The translations under genes were made by a program, and so were the position numbers. The notes beneath the pieces were generated by a model. The model saw only the letters and a list, made by a program, of their open reading frames with translations, ran no database searches and was not told the origin of the DNA. A DNA stretch of 64,000 bases, from positions 2,356,001 to 2,420,000 of the forward strand of contig JBCAQO010000010.1 in NCBI GenBank assembly GCA_039111635.1, in the 5' to 3' direction. Shown piece by piece: positions 34,760 through 46,859 of this stretch (within the stretch, counting starts at the first letter, position 1; each line of letters opens with the position of its first letter). The DNA comes from Heterobasidion occidentale. Lineage: Eukaryota; Basidiomycota; Agaricomycetes; Russulales; Bondarzewiaceae.

Positions 34760-37700
34760 ATGCCCACCGACACCCACGACATCCCCTCCATCGCCGTCAC
34801 AGGCTCCACAGAACACCTCCACCTCTTCACCCCCAACGACGACCAGCACAACATCCCCCTCGACGACCTCGTTCTCAGGCCCCCTCCTGTCCAGCCAAAC
34901 CGCACGCGCTCACCCTCCGAGCCCGGCTTTCTCTCTCTCCCAAAACCCATCCTCAGGACAGGAAGAAACTCCCTCGAGGCCCCGTCCTCGCCCTCATCGT
35001 CCTCCCCATTGTCCGAGCGATCAGACCGCTCAGACTCGCCCCTCCTCAACGTCCCGCCCTCCCCTACCCTTTCCGCACACTCCGGCACCTCCGTCCACTG
35101 GGCGACCTCCACCCAGCTCCGCACAAACCGCCCAGACGAACACGACGGCATCTCGTCCCTCGGCCTCCTTTCGCCCCCTGCCTCCGGCCACCGCCGCAAG
35201 GGCAGCAACGCCACTTTCACAAGCTCCATCAGTGGCAGCGAGACAGAGCCCGACCACACCGGCGAATCCTCCAACATCGCTCTCAGCCCCCTCCTCACCG
35301 CTCGCTCTGATGCCAGCACGCTCGCGTCCCCGACACACACACACGTCGACTCGGCCTCCGACGGCGGCTCGCGCTCCAGCTTTGTCAAAAAGTTTCACCG
35401 CCTTCGCCCCGCGTCGCGCTCCCCGGAAGGCTCTGACGGCATCGATACCGACGCGTCCAACGCCCCTCCCCCCGCGCCCAAGCCCGAGAAGAAGGGAAAG
35501 GGGAAGAAGAAGCGCGAGCTCGAGCGCCTCGCCGCCATCGAGCTCGAGCAAGATGCGAACAAGGATCCCGCACCGTTCGCCTTCAAGCCCTTCCAGCTCG
35601 CGAGCCTCCTCGATCCAAAGAACATCGAGGCCCTCGAGGACCTGGGCGGCGTCGATGGTCTTTTGCGCGGCTTGGGGACTCACCAGACTCTCGGACTGGG
35701 TGCGGCAAGCCTCGCGGCCAAGGCGGGCCCGCCCGATCATGCGTCGCAACCTGTGCAAGGCACTCGGAAGAGCAGGGACATTGAAGAAGGTTTAGAGGAG
35801 CAAGTCCCAAACATCACCATCACAGAGCCCAGCGGGGAGATCAAGGGACTCCAGAGCACAGCCAGCTTGGGTGATGCTGCACAGTCCGCGTCAGGCGGTA
35901 CGCCCGACGCGTATGGGATGTTCGGAAACGCGTATACGGCGATAGCGTGCTTCCTGGAAGGAAAAGCAAGAGCTTACTGCTTTTGATGTGGCTGGCGCTG
36001 AGGACAAGGTCTTGGTGCGTGTCTGATTGGCTATGCTTGTTTTGTCCGCGCGCCCACTCACATGGGGGTTGCCGTCATTGGGCGCTTGTAGATCCTCTTG
36101 TCGGTCGCGGCGGTCGTCTCGCTCGCGCTGGGCTGCTTCCAGGACTTTGGCACGCCGCGCGCCAGCGACGACCCCCCTGTGGACTGGGTCGAGGGCGTGG
36201 CCATCATCGTCGCGATCGTCATCGTCGTCTCGGTCGGGTCGGTCAACGATTAGCAGAAGGAACGGCAGTTCAAGACGCTCAACGAGAAGAAGGAGGAGCG
36301 CACGGTCAAGGTGATTCGTGGTGGCGTCAAGATGCTAGTGGACGTGCACGAGGTCGTCGTCGGCGATGTGGCGCTTCTTGACCCTGGCGAGATCGTCCCC
36401 TGCGACGGCATCTTCCTGTCTGGGCACAACGTCCGGGGTGACGAGGCTGGCGCAACGGGCGAGTCGGACGCGATCAAGAAGCTCTCATATGAGGAGTGTA
36501 TACGCATTCGCGACGAGCGGCTGTTGGAAGATAGCCCCGCGGCGTCGGACGTTGAGCAAGCCGGTCATGAGGGTGCCGACGGAGGAGACGTGAAGAAGGC
36601 GCGCCCGTCGGGGATGTATTTGCTGGGGCACACGGACTGCTTCATTATCGCGGGAGCAAGGTGGTCGACGGCGTCGGCTCGTACGTCGTCATCGCCGTCG
36701 GCACGAAGAGTTTCAACGGTCGAATCATGATGAGTGCGTTTTCTTTTTCTCTACTTCGTCGATCCCTCTCATTGAGCCCGGAATTCAGCTTTACGGACGG
36801 ACGCGGAAAACACCCCGCTCCAGCTCAACGACTTGGCAGAGCTCATTGCCAAGGTCGGCACTTTCGCGGGCTTGCTCCTGTTCACGGCCTTGATGATCCG
36901 GTTCTTCGTCCACCTTGGCACCGGTGAATCCGTCTGGTGCGTCTTTGCGCGTTGACGGTGCTCCACGCACAGCTGATGGATGTCTCCTATCAAGTACTAC
37001 GAACGAGAAAGGCATCGCATTTGTTCAGATTTTGATTATCGCTGTGACGCTCGTCGTCGTCGCTGTGCCTGAAGGTCTGTCCCTGGGATGATTATCAGGT
37101 GCATATATGCTGATCGGAACGCGCCTTGCAGGTCTACCGCTTGCGGTCACGTTGGCGCTTGCGTTTGCGACGAAGCGAATGACACAGGAAAAGTTGCTCG
37201 TGCGCGTCCTCGGGTCCTGCGAAACGATGGCGAACGCGTCTGTCATCTGCACGGACAAGACAGGTACCTTGACGCAAAACGAGATGACCATCGTCGCCGG
37301 CTCCGTCGGCGTTCACGCCAAGTTCGTGCGGCAATTTGAGGACAACAAGGCGCGCTCGAACGTCGACGACCTGAACACGTCGGGCGACCGCAAGCACGTG
37401 CAGAACTTCTCGCTCGACTAGGCGCAACTCAACAAGGTGCTCTCGCCCGCGCCCAAGACGCTCTTCAACGACACGATCGCCGTCAACTCGACCGCGTTCG
37501 AGGACCGCGACGCTGCGACGGGCGAGCTCGTGTTCGTGGGCAGCAAGACGAAGACGGCGCTGCTCAAGTTCGCGAAGGAGCTCGGGCGGGCGGATTACAA
37601 GCAGGTCCGGGACGGCTTTGAGAGCAGATGATTCCGTTCTCGAGCGACCGCAAGGCCATGGGCGTCGTGGTGAAGCTGCCCGACGGCCGGTGGCGGCTGC

Positions 37701-37827
37701 ACGTCAAGGGCGCGAGTGAGATTCTGACGGACAGGTGCTCGCAGCATCTCGTGGTGGAGCAGGACGGCTCGGGCGAGGCGATTGAGACGGCGCCGATCGG
37801 TGAACTCGAGCGCGACAATATTTCGCG
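34760..37827 (+). pseudogene. Plasma-membrane type Ca2+-ATPase (PMC1-like), 5' fragment
   Basis: ATG at 34760 opens a long Ser/Pro-rich N-tail (MPTDTHDIPSIAVTG), then PFQLASLLDPKNIEALEDLG, typical of fungal vacuolar or plasma-membrane Ca2+ pumps. After an intron come a membrane helix (VEGVAIIVAIVIVVSVGSV), the actuator region (KTLNEKKEERTVKVIRGG; VPCDGIFLSGHN; DEAGATGESDA, where the usual TGES is kept), VKVVDGVGSYVVIAVGTKSF-like DNA, AVTLVVVAVPEGLPLAVTLA, and the phosphorylation motif ICTDKTGTLTQNEMT (Asp codon 37254). It then enters the nucleotide-binding region (WRLHVKGASEILTDRC) and stops at ELERDNISR. Lesions are TAG at 36251 (TGG expected), TAG at 37419, and one base missing near 36655. 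The whole C-terminal membrane part is absent. The intact pump would remove cytosolic Ca2+. This one is not functional. Confidence 0.85.
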
Positions 37828-39630
37828 CTTGCGAAACAAAAGGTGGACCTTCCCCCATCCTTTCCTGCGCACGGATCCCGCCTCACCTCCGCCCCTCCGT
37901 CGCTAGGGCAACGCCGCCTTCGCCGCCGTCGGCCACTACACCGCCACCATCCTCGCAGTCCCCTCTAAGCCCACCTTCCCCCTCAACCGCGCAGCCGCCT
38001 ACGTCAAGCTTAACAAGTCCTCGCCGCTCCCTCCCGCCCCGCTGCTCCCCTTACTCACGCCCGCGCCCACCGACACCTGCACCCGCGTCCTCGCCCTCAG
38101 CCCCACCAATGTAAAAGCCCTCTTCCGCCGCGTCCAGGCCCTCGCTGCCCTCTCCTTCCTCGATGCCGCCCGCCAAGGTCCGTCCGTCCGTCCGTCCTCT
38201 CGCCCCCGTCTGATCTCCCCTCGCCCCCGTTTGATCTCCCCTCACCCCCGCCCCGCCTCGTCCGCCAACGACCTCCAAAATGCCCTCGCGCTCCAGCCCT
38301 CAAACGACGCCGTGGCCGCAGAGCTCAGGCGTGTAGGCCTCGCCGCGAAGGAACACGCGAAAGCAAAACCAAAGACCGTGCATGGGCCCCACCTCTCTCC
38401 TCTCCGTTCTGTTACACCCTCTCGATGAGCAGCCAAAAGACATCTCGCCATCGATCTCCACCTCTGCTCCTCCCCAGCATCCAAATCCCAAACGCCGGCG
38501 CATCCCAATCACTATCGTCGAGCCCGACCCCGCCCCTGACCCCGCCCCCAAGCCTGCGCCTCCCCTCCCCTCCTCCCCTTCCCCTTCCGCTTCCGCATCG
38601 CCCGCCCCCAAACGCACCTCCTTCAAAGACGCAAAACCCACCCGCGACAGCACCAAACCCAGCGTCACTGTCGCTACAACCACCGCCGCGCCGCCCGCGT
38701 CCACCGCACACACCCGCCCAAACGCACCCGCAAGTCCCCCGCCGCCGCCGACGGCCGCTACTCCCCGCGCGTGCGGCGGCATCTTCTGCGCCTCGGGCGC
38801 GCACACGCTCTTCCCCGCCTCTCCGCCCGCCGCCGCCTCTCCGCCCGCCGCCGCCTCTCCGCCCGCCGCCGCCTCTCCGCCCGCCGCCGCCTCTCCACCC
38901 GCCCCGCGTGCCCTAGCCACGCCGGTGTCCGCAACCACAACGACGACGACGACGCGGGCCAAGCCCCCGATGATGCTGTTCGCGTTCACGGGCGCGTGGG
39001 AGCGCGAAAACGACCTCGCACGCGCTGGGCGCTCTTATGCGTGCGTGCGCCCTCTCTTCCTCTCTCCTCATCTCTCTCCCCCTCTCCCTTTCTCCCTTCG
39101 CTCGCGATCCGCCCCCGCTCACGACTCTGACTTCCTTCCCTCCGTCAAACCTCGGTGTCGAACTCCCGCTGACTTCGCTCTGTCCGCTTGGCCTTCGCCG
39201 TCCCTCCTCTCCGATACGACACGACACGCGCGCTCTATCGCCGCTGCCCATCGAACGCCGCCACCACGCCCACAGCAAATCCCGCCCCCCGCCCTCCCCC
39301 GCCCTCTTCCAAACCTCCCTCGAACCCGCCCCCCTCACCTCCCTCCTATCCACCCTCCTCACCATCCTCACCCCTCCCCCCTCCCCGTGCCCTCCGCTAA
39401 CGACGCCGATGCAGCACCAGCCCTGCACTTGCTCGCCACATCCGCGCGTACATGACCGACCTCGCGCGCACCCACGCTTCGCGATCGTCGTCCTCCTCAT
39501 GAGCCGCGCCGAGCGCGCGCGCGTCGCGGAGCTGTGGGCCGCCCTGCGCGCCGGCGCCGGCGATGGCGGTGGCGGTGGCGATGGAGCGCTGCTGGAGGAG
39601 AACGCGAGATGGTGGGGAGTAGGAGTGTAC
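37828..39630 (+). pseudogene. RPAP3-like TPR cochaperone, 3' fragment fused to the ATPase fragment
   Basis: Directly after the ATPase sequence the DNA reads AKQK, an intron (37843-37906, GTGGAC...CTAG), then GNAAFAA, PSKPTFPLNRAAAYVKLNK and TRVLALSPTNVKALFRRVQA. This is a TPR unit as in RPAP3/SPAG1 (Hsp90 cochaperones of the R2TP complex). NDLQNALALQPSNDAVAAEL follows. Downstream are KRRRIPITIVEP, FCASGAHTLFP, MLFAFTGAWEREN, ALFQTSLEPAPLTSLL, then RFAIVVLLMSRAERARVAEL and NARWWGVGV, which fit the C-terminal RPAP3 domain. The N-terminus is missing; six residues of the first TPR helix are lost (AFAA to VGHY). Frames change at least twice (about 38.4 and 39.1 kb), and a GTCC run near 38179 replaces an intron or exon edge. 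It is not a working gene. Confidence 0.75.
38818..38889. repeat. 18-bp tandem repeat, four units
   Basis: CCTCTCCGCCCGCCGCCG repeated four times exactly, followed by a diverged fifth partial unit. It encodes (ASPPAA)n in the RPAP3-like frame. Confidence 0.9.
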
Positions 39631-40455
39631 GTTGGGCCCTCGGGCGCGACGCGCGCGGCAATACATCTCGTGCGTCCGTGCGTCCGTGCGTGTGTGTATG
39701 GGTGCGTGCGTCCATGCGTGTATGCGCCGGCGCGTCGTCGAAGAGATTGCGACGTCTGCTGTTCGCCCGGCGCGGGCCTCGCGATTTGAGCACGCGGTGT
39801 GCCTGTCGTCTTCTCTGCTCTGTTCTGTTCTGTTATGTTCTGTTCTGTTTGTTGCCGCAATTGAATGTATCGTCTATGCAGGGCGAGTTCACACTACGTC
39901 GGACGGACACATGCGTATCAAGTCTCGTCGCGTCTCGCGCCGCTCTGCCCAGTCCCGACGAGACACCATGCATCATCCGCGCGTAGCTCTCTCAGTACTA
40001 GTCTGTCCTATGTTAGACGGCGGCCCGCGTATATGGGGCACGGCAAGGCAGTAGCTACGAGTCGCACTCGCTTCTGGAACAACTTAGTATGGAAAACGAA
40101 ATAGGATCTGTCTCTGTTACTAATACAAGGCCCACCGGAGCTTCGCTCCGGAGCCTTGTTCAGAATTTCTCTTCCCACGCTGCGGTACTGTTGTCTGCAA
40201 ATTTTGTATAAGGTGTGCAACTCTAAACTAACAGCTCTGTGTATGTTACATTTGTCGTCGTTCGATCTGCTCCAATTCTAACTATGGCGTCATCTCGTTG
40301 TCGTATTCGGGAAAGCGCCGTATACAGCTGCCCGTGTGAAAAGACAGGGCATGCGAGATCAACAGCCACTTTGTCGAGAGTGAGCCCTTGACAACTGTTG
40401 AACGTCGTACCGTATGCAGCTGCTAACGGAAATTGGCGCCGTATGAGCGTATGGT
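39631..40455. other. Spacer between gene fragment and satellite
   Basis: A GTGCGTGCGTCC-type simple repeat (about 39670-39720) and a TCTGTTCTGTT run (about 39815-39850) are present. No gene is seen. A strong hairpin lies at 40126-40160. Confidence 0.45.
40126..40160. repeat. Two-step hairpin with TTC loop
   Basis: Outer stem ACAAGGC/GCCTTGT and inner stem CCGGAGC/GCTCCGG around a TTC loop. It stands alone in the spacer. No poly-T follows, so a bacterial-type terminator reading is not apt. Confidence 0.6.
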
Positions 40456-40700
40456 TTAGGGGTTATATAAGAGGTCGTAGGCTGGTGGTAGGTGAGGCGA
40501 AAAAAAATCCGAGATGTTGGGTAGGTGAGGAGCCAGGTGAGGAGCCAGGTGAGAGGCCAGGTGAGGAGGCAGGTGAGAGGCTAGGTGAGGAGGCAGGTGA
40601 GAGGCTAGGTGAGGAGGCAGGTGAGAGGCTAGGTGAGAGGCCAGGTGAGGAGGCAGGCGAGGAGTCAGGTGAGAGAGTAGGTGAGAGAGTGCAGCCGTTG
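40456..40700. repeat. GGTGAG minisatellite 1
   Basis: Opens TTTAGGGGTTATATAAGAGG, then GGTAGGTGAGGCGAAAAAAA and ~12/24-bp units of AGGTGAGAGGCT / AGGTGAGGAGGC. The same leader recurs at 42656, 51467 and 51869. Confidence 0.85.
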
Positions 40701-40702
40701 TT

Positions 40703-42655
40703 GGTGACATGAGGACGTCCGTGACGATTAGCAGTCGTCTGAGACGAGACGCGACGTCTGAGACGTCGTTTCAGCCGTTGCAGACGCCTTGTGTTCACCC
40801 CAGACGAGGGGGGGACGTCCCAGACGTCGGGCAGTCGTCACAGACGTACAGGGTACGTCTGGGACGTTGTGCAGTCGTCACAGACGACCTGTGTGCACCA
40901 CAGACAAAGGGGGGACGTCTGAGACGTCGCGCAGTCGTCACAGACGTACAGGGTACGTCTGCGACGTTGTGCAGTCGTCACAGACGACCTGTGTGCACCA
41001 CAGACAAAGGGGGCTCGTCTGCGACGTTGTGCAGTCGTCACAGACGACCTGTGTGCACCACAGACAAAGGGGGCTCGTCTGCGACGTCGCGCAGTCGTCA
41101 TAGACGACCTGCGTGCACCACAGACAAAGGGGGGACGTCTGAGACGTCGTGCAGTCGTCACAGACGTACAGGGTACGTCTGAGACGTTGTGCACTCGTCA
41201 CAGACGTCCTGTGTGCACCACAGACAAAGGGGGACGTCTGCAACGTCGCGCAGTCGTCACAGACGAAGGGGGGACGGCTGCGACGTTGTGCAGTCGTCAC
41301 AGACGACCTGTGTGCACCACAGACAAAGGGGGGACATCTGAGACGTCGCGCAGTCGTCATAGACGACCTGTGTGCACCACAGACAAAGGGGGGACGTCTG
41401 AGACGTCGCGCAGTCGTCACAGACGTACAGGGTACGTCTGCGACGTTGTGCAGTCGTCACAGATGACCTTTGTGCACCACAGACGACTTGTGTGCACCAC
41501 AGACAAAGGGGGGACGTCTGAGACGTCGCGCAGTCGTCACAGACGTACAGCGTACGTCTGCGACGGTGTGCAGTCGTCACAGACGACCTGTGTGCACCAC
41601 AGACAAAGGGGGCTCGTCTGCAACGTCGCGCAGTCGTCATAGACGACCTGTGTGCACCACAGACAAAGGGGGGACGTCTGGGACGTCGCGCAGTCGTCAC
41701 AGACGTACAGGGTACGTCTGAGACGTCGTGCACTCGTCACAGACGGCCTGTGTGCACCACAGACAAAGGGGGACGTCTGCAACGTCGCGCAGTCGTCACA
41801 GACGAAGGGGGGACGGCTGCGACGTCGCGCAGTCGTCATTGACGACCTGTGTGCACCACAGACAAAGGGGGACGTCTGGGACGTCGTGCAGTCGTTACTT
41901 AGGTCGGGCAGCGGTCGCAGACAGCCTGCGTGCATCCCAGACGAGACACGATGTCTCAGACATCGTGCAGTCATTGCTGGTGAGTTGAGGACGTCCCAGA
42001 CGGACAGCAGTCGTCTGAGACGAGACGCGACGTCTCAGACGTCGTGCAATCGTTGCTGGTGAGGTGAGGACGTCCCAGACGAACGGCAGTCGTCTGAGAC
42101 GAGACACGACGTCTCAGATGTCAGGCAGCTGTCGCAGACGGCCTGTGTGCATCCCAGACGAGACGCGACGTCTCAGACGTCGTGCAGTCGTTGCTGGTGA
42201 GGTGAGGACGTCCCAGACGAACAGTAGTCGTCTGAGACGGGATGCGACGTCTCAGATGTCGTGCACTCGTTGCTGGTGAGGTGAGGACGTCCCAGACGAA
42301 CAGCAGTCGTCTGAGACGAGACACGACGTCTCAGATGTCAGGCAGCCGTCACAGACAGCCTGTGTGCATCCCAGACAAGATGCAACGTCTCAGCTTTCGT
42401 GCAGTCGTCGCAGGCTACCTGCGTGCATCCCAGATGAGGAGGAGACGTCTCAGACGTCGGGCAGCAGTTGAAGATGGCCTGTGTGCACCCAAGACGAAGG
42501 GGGGATGTCCCAGACGTCGCACAGCTGTTGCAGACAATCTGTGTGCGCCCCAGACGAAGGGGGGATGTCCCAGACGTTGCACAGCTGTCGCAGACAATCT
42601 GAGTGCACCCCAGATGAAGGGGGGACGTCTCAGACATTGCACAGCCGTCGCAAAC
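40703..42655. repeat. Satellite array, 40/60-bp units
   Basis: Units of 60 bp (CAGTCGTCACAGACGACCTG + TGTGCACCACAGACAAAGGG + GGCTCGTCTGCGACGTTGTG) alternate with 40-bp units containing AGACGTACAGGGTACGTCTG. Each 20-bp third carries an AGAC/CGAC near position 11. The GACGTC palindrome recurs in almost every unit. Frames through it are repeat translations, not genes. Confidence 0.9.
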
Positions 42656-42965
42656 AGCCTTAGGTTAGGTTATAAGAGGTGGTAGGCGGGTGGTAGGTGA
42701 GGCGAAAAAAATCCGAGATGTTGGGTAGGTGAGGAGCCAGGTGAGATGCCAGGTGAAGGGCCAGGTGAGGAGGCAGGTGAGAGGCTAGGTGAGAAGGCAG
42801 GTGAGAGTCTAGGTGAGAGGCTAGGTGAGGAGGCAGGTGAGAGGCTAGGTGAGTAGGTGAGGGGCTAGGTGAGGAGGCAGGTGAGAGGCTAGGTAAGAGG
42901 CTAGGTGATGAGGCAGGTGAGGAAGGAGTGGAGGAGTCAGGTGAGAGGCTAGGTGAGAGAGTGCA
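42656..42965. repeat. GGTGAG minisatellite 2
   Basis: Opens CCTTAGGTTAGGTTATAAGA, GGTGGTAGGCGGGTGGTAGG, then GGTGAGAGGCTA units with some loss and insertion (for example GAAGGAGTGGAGGAG). Confidence 0.85.
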
Positions 42966-44400
42966 GCCGTTTCTGGTGACATGAGGACGTCCCTAAAGAC
43001 TAGCAGTTGTCTGGGACGAGACGCGACGTCTCAGATGTCAGGCAGTCGTCGCAGACGGCCTGCCTGCATCCTAGACGAGACGCGACGTCTCAGACGTCGT
43101 TTCAGCCGTTGCAGACGCCTTGTGTTCACCCCAGACGAGGGGGGGGGGGACGTCCCAGACGTCGGGCAGCGGTTGCAGACGGCCTGTGTGCACCACAGAC
43201 AAAGGGGGGACGTCTGAACCGTCGCGCAGTCGTCACAGACGGCCTGTGTGCACCACAGACAAAGGGGGACGTCTGCAACATCGTGCGGTCGTCACAGACG
43301 TACAGGGTACGTCCGGAACGTCGTGCAGTCGTCATGGATGCCTGTGTACACTACAGACAAAGGGAGGACGTCAGGGACGTCGTGCAGTCGTCACAGACGT
43401 ACAGGGTACGTCTGGGACGTCGTGCAGTCGTTGCAGACATACAGGGTACGTCTGGGACGTTGTGCAGTCGTCGCAGACGGCCTGTGTGCACCACAGACAA
43501 AGGGGGACGTCTGGGACGTCGCGCAGTCGTCACAGGCGTACAGGGTACGTCTGGGACGTCGTGCAGTCGTCACAGACGTACAGGGTACGTCTGGGACGTC
43601 GTGCACTCGTCATAGACGGCCTGTGTGCACCACAGACAAAGGGGGGTCGTCTGCGACGTCGCGCAGTCGTCATAGACCACCTGTGTGCACCATAGACAAA
43701 GGGGGGACGTCTGGGACGTCGCGCAGTCGTCACAGACGTACAGGGTACGTCTGGGACGTCGTGCAGTCGTCACAGACGGCCTGTGTGCACCACAGACAAA
43801 GGGGGACGTCTGCAACGTCGCGCAGTCGTCACAGACGAAGGGGGGACGGCTGCGACGTCGCGCAGTCGTCATTGACGACCTGTGTGCACCACAGACAAAG
43901 GGGGACGTCTGGGACGTCGTGCAGTCGTTACTTAGGTCGGGCAGCGGTCGCAGACGGCCTGCGTGCATCCCAGACAAGAGACGACGTCTGAGACGTCGTG
44001 CAGTCGTTGCTGGTGAGGTGAGGACGTCCCAGACGGACAGCAGTCGTCTGAGACGAACAGCAGTCGTCTGAGACGAACAGCAGTCGTCTGAGACGAGACG
44101 CGACGTCTCAGATGTCAGGCAGCTGTTGCAGACGGCCTGTGTGCATCCCAGACGAGATGCGACGTCTCAGATGTCATGCACTCGTTGCTGGTGAGGTTAG
44201 GACGTCCCAGACGGACAGAAGTCGTCTCAGACGTCGTGCAGTCGTTGCTGGTGAGGTGAGGATGTCCCAGACGAACAGCAGTCGTCTGAGACGAGACACG
44301 ACGTCTCAGATGTCAGGCAGCCGTCGCAGACGGCCTGTGTGCATCCCAGACGAGACGCGACGTCTCAGATGTCGTGCCGTCGTTGCTGGTGAGGTGAGGA
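42966..44400. repeat. Satellite array, 40/60-bp units
   Basis: Same unit types as 40703-42655, starting GTGCAGCCGTTTCTGGTGAC. Blocks such as 43805-43950 are almost identical to 41765-41910, pointing to recent segmental duplication. Confidence 0.9.
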
Positions 44401-45410
44401 CGTCCCTGACGAACAGCAGTCGTCTCAGACGAACAGCAGTCGTCTCAGATGAACAGTAGTCGTCTCAGACGAACAGCAGTCGTCCCAGACGAACAGCAGT
44501 CGTCTCAGACGAACAGCAGTTGTCTCAGACAAACAGCAGTCGTCTCAGACAAACAGCAGTCGTCCCAGACGAACAGCAGTCGTCTCAGACGAACAGCAGT
44601 CGTCTGAGATGAACAGTAGTCGTCTCAGACGAACAGCAGTCGTCTGAGATGAACAGCAGTCGTCCCAGACGAACAGCAGTCGTCTCAGACGAACAGCAGT
44701 TGTCTCAGACAAACAGCAGTCGTCTCAGACAAACAGCAGTCGTCCCAGACGAACAGCAGTCGTCTCAGACGAACAGCAGTCGTCTGAGATGAACAGTAGT
44801 CGTCTCAGACGAACAGTAGTCGTCTCAGACGAACAGCAGTCGTCCCAGACGAACAGCAGTCGTCTCAGACGAACAGCAGTTGTCTCAGACAAACAGCAGT
44901 CGTCTCAGACAAACAGCAGTCGTCCCAGACGAACAGCAGTCGTCTCAGACGAACAGCAGTTGTCTCAGACAAACAGCAGTCGTCTCAGACGGACAGCAGT
45001 CGTCCCAGACGAACAGCAGTCGTCTCAGACGAACAGCAGTCGTCTGAGATGAACAGCAGTCGTCCCAGACGAACAGCAGTCGTCTCAGACGAACAGCAGT
45101 TGTCTCAGACAAACAGCAGTCGTCTCAGACGAACAGCAGTCGTCCCAGACGAACAGCAGTCGTCTCAGACGAACAGCAGTCGTCTCAGACGAACAGCAGT
45201 CGTCTCAGACGAACAGCAGTTGTCTCAGACAAACAGCAGTCGTCTCAGACAAACAGCAGTCGTCCCAGACGAACAGCAGTCGTCTCAGACGAACAGCAGT
45301 CGTCTGAGATGAACAGTAGTCGTCTCAGACGAACAGCAGTCGTCTGAGATGAACAGCAGTCGTCCCAGACGAACAGCAGTCGTCTCAGACGAACAGCAGT
45401 TGTCGCAGAC
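44401..45410. repeat. 20-bp satellite with 180-bp higher-order period
   Basis: About 50 consecutive 20-bp units (GAACAGCAGTCGTCTCAGAC and variants with CCC, TGT, AAAC or GAGAT) with no length change anywhere. Between about 44461 and 44940 the variant order repeats every nine units (180 bp). Confidence 0.95.
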
Positions 45411-45710
45411 GGCCTGTGTGCATCCCAGACGAGACGCGACGTCTCAGACGTCGTGCCGTCGTTGCTGGTGAAGTGAGGACGTCCCAGACGAACAGCAGTC
45501 GTCTGAGAGAAGACGCGACGTCTCAGACGTCGTGCAGTCGTTGCTGGTGAGGTGAGGACGTCCCAGACGGACAGCAGTCATCTGAGACGAGATGCGATGT
45601 CTCAGACGTCGTGCACTCGTTGCTGGTGAGGTGAGGACGTCCCAGACGATTAGCAGTCGTCTGAGACGAGACGAGACGTCTCAGACGTCAGGCAGTCGTC
45701 ACAGACGGCC
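45411..45710. repeat. Satellite array, end of block 1
   Basis: Longer units with GTTGCTGGTGAGGTGAGGAC and the CGACGTCTCAGACGTCG palindrome. Ends directly at E1 copy 2. Confidence 0.85.
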
Positions 45711-46577
45711 TAGTACTATTACCGACACTTTTGAGTCCTTGGATATCCGAAACAACTGTGTTGCCAATTTAGTGCTGCTATAAATACAAAAAAAATGGCC
45801 TATGAACCTCATACTATGATGCAACTTTGAAGCCCAGAAACAGTGAGATTGAATCATGGGTTCAATAGATATTGATTTAAACAGTCTACCCCCCAAAACC
45901 AGACTGTGCGAAGCACAGTCTGGGATTTGGGAACCAAACTTGAAATTCCACACAATTCCATTTGATTCAATAAATACAAAAGCTATTAAGGAAGATACCC
46001 TGAATGTTTAATTAGTAGACATGGAGTATTGAAGGTGTTACAGGCAAAATACGGAATCACAGGAAAAACTCAAAAAAGCGTGTCTTCAGTCCCCAATTGT
46101 TGTTCGATTTTCATTCAAAAACAAAGGAAATGCTCCTACATACAGTGCCTTTCAAATGACACAACAAGTGTACCATTTGGATGAGGGGATTTGGAGATAT
46201 GGAATTGTTTGTGATGTTGAGGGTATTCTGCAACCCGAAGACACAGTTTAGTCAGCATCGGGAAAGAGCCGGCACACAGTCGGGAAATTGCGGGCGCACA
46301 GTCGTCACACTGTTGTCACCCCACGCACAGTCTCTCTGTTGCGCCACACAGTCCGGCCGAGGCCGCGCACAGTCCGGATTTTGGCGCTGGTTCAGCGCCA
46401 CACAGTCCGGATTCTCGGTGACAGTCCGAGATTTGGCGGTGAATCCGCGCCACACAGTCCGGCTGTGCTGCACACAGTCCGTGGGTTGTCGCGCCACACA
46501 GTCCGACTGTGTCGGACACAGTCTGAGTTTTCCTTCCAACTGTGTGGCACACAGTGCCCTCCAACGTCTCGTGATCA
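45711..46577. mobile_element. Element E1, copy 2
   Basis: Begins TAGTACTATTACCGACACTT (left end slightly rearranged against copies 1 and 3), has the hairpin at 45895-45927 with GAA loop, and ends with the CACAGTC array and CTCGTGATCA. No coding capacity. Confidence 0.7.
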
Positions 46578-46859
46578 AGTACGCCACCACGTCGCGTCGC
46601 ATCCAGCATCGCTGCCTATCGCTGCACCTTTGAACATTGAGCGCAACACGCGTCCTCCGTCAACGTCTCCTTGATAAAGCAATGAAGCAATCTTGCTCTC
46701 TTAGGGCACTTCGGATACAATGAGGTAACCTTTTTTTCTCCTTTTCAACACCTAACTCTCCATGCTCTCAACGACGCTAGTGGACACTCAACCTATGATG
46801 CGGCTCTGAGCAAGTGAGTGCACGTTGCTGGGAGTGCGTACTAACATTCCACTTTATTT

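Noticed and set aside
38382..39860. Large frames on both strands over the RPAP3 fragment
   Set aside because: The - strand frames are shadows of GC-rich coding DNA; only pieces of the + strand match the RPAP3 order.
40126..40160. Rho-independent terminator
   Set aside because: Strong hairpin but no T-run, and the context is a fungal nuclear repeat region.
40703..45410. Long open frames through the satellites (for example repeats of SRHRRPVCTTDKGG or NSSRLRRTAVVSDEQQ)
   Set aside because: Units of 20/40/60 bp stay open in several frames on both strands. The peptides are translated repeats without other coding signs.
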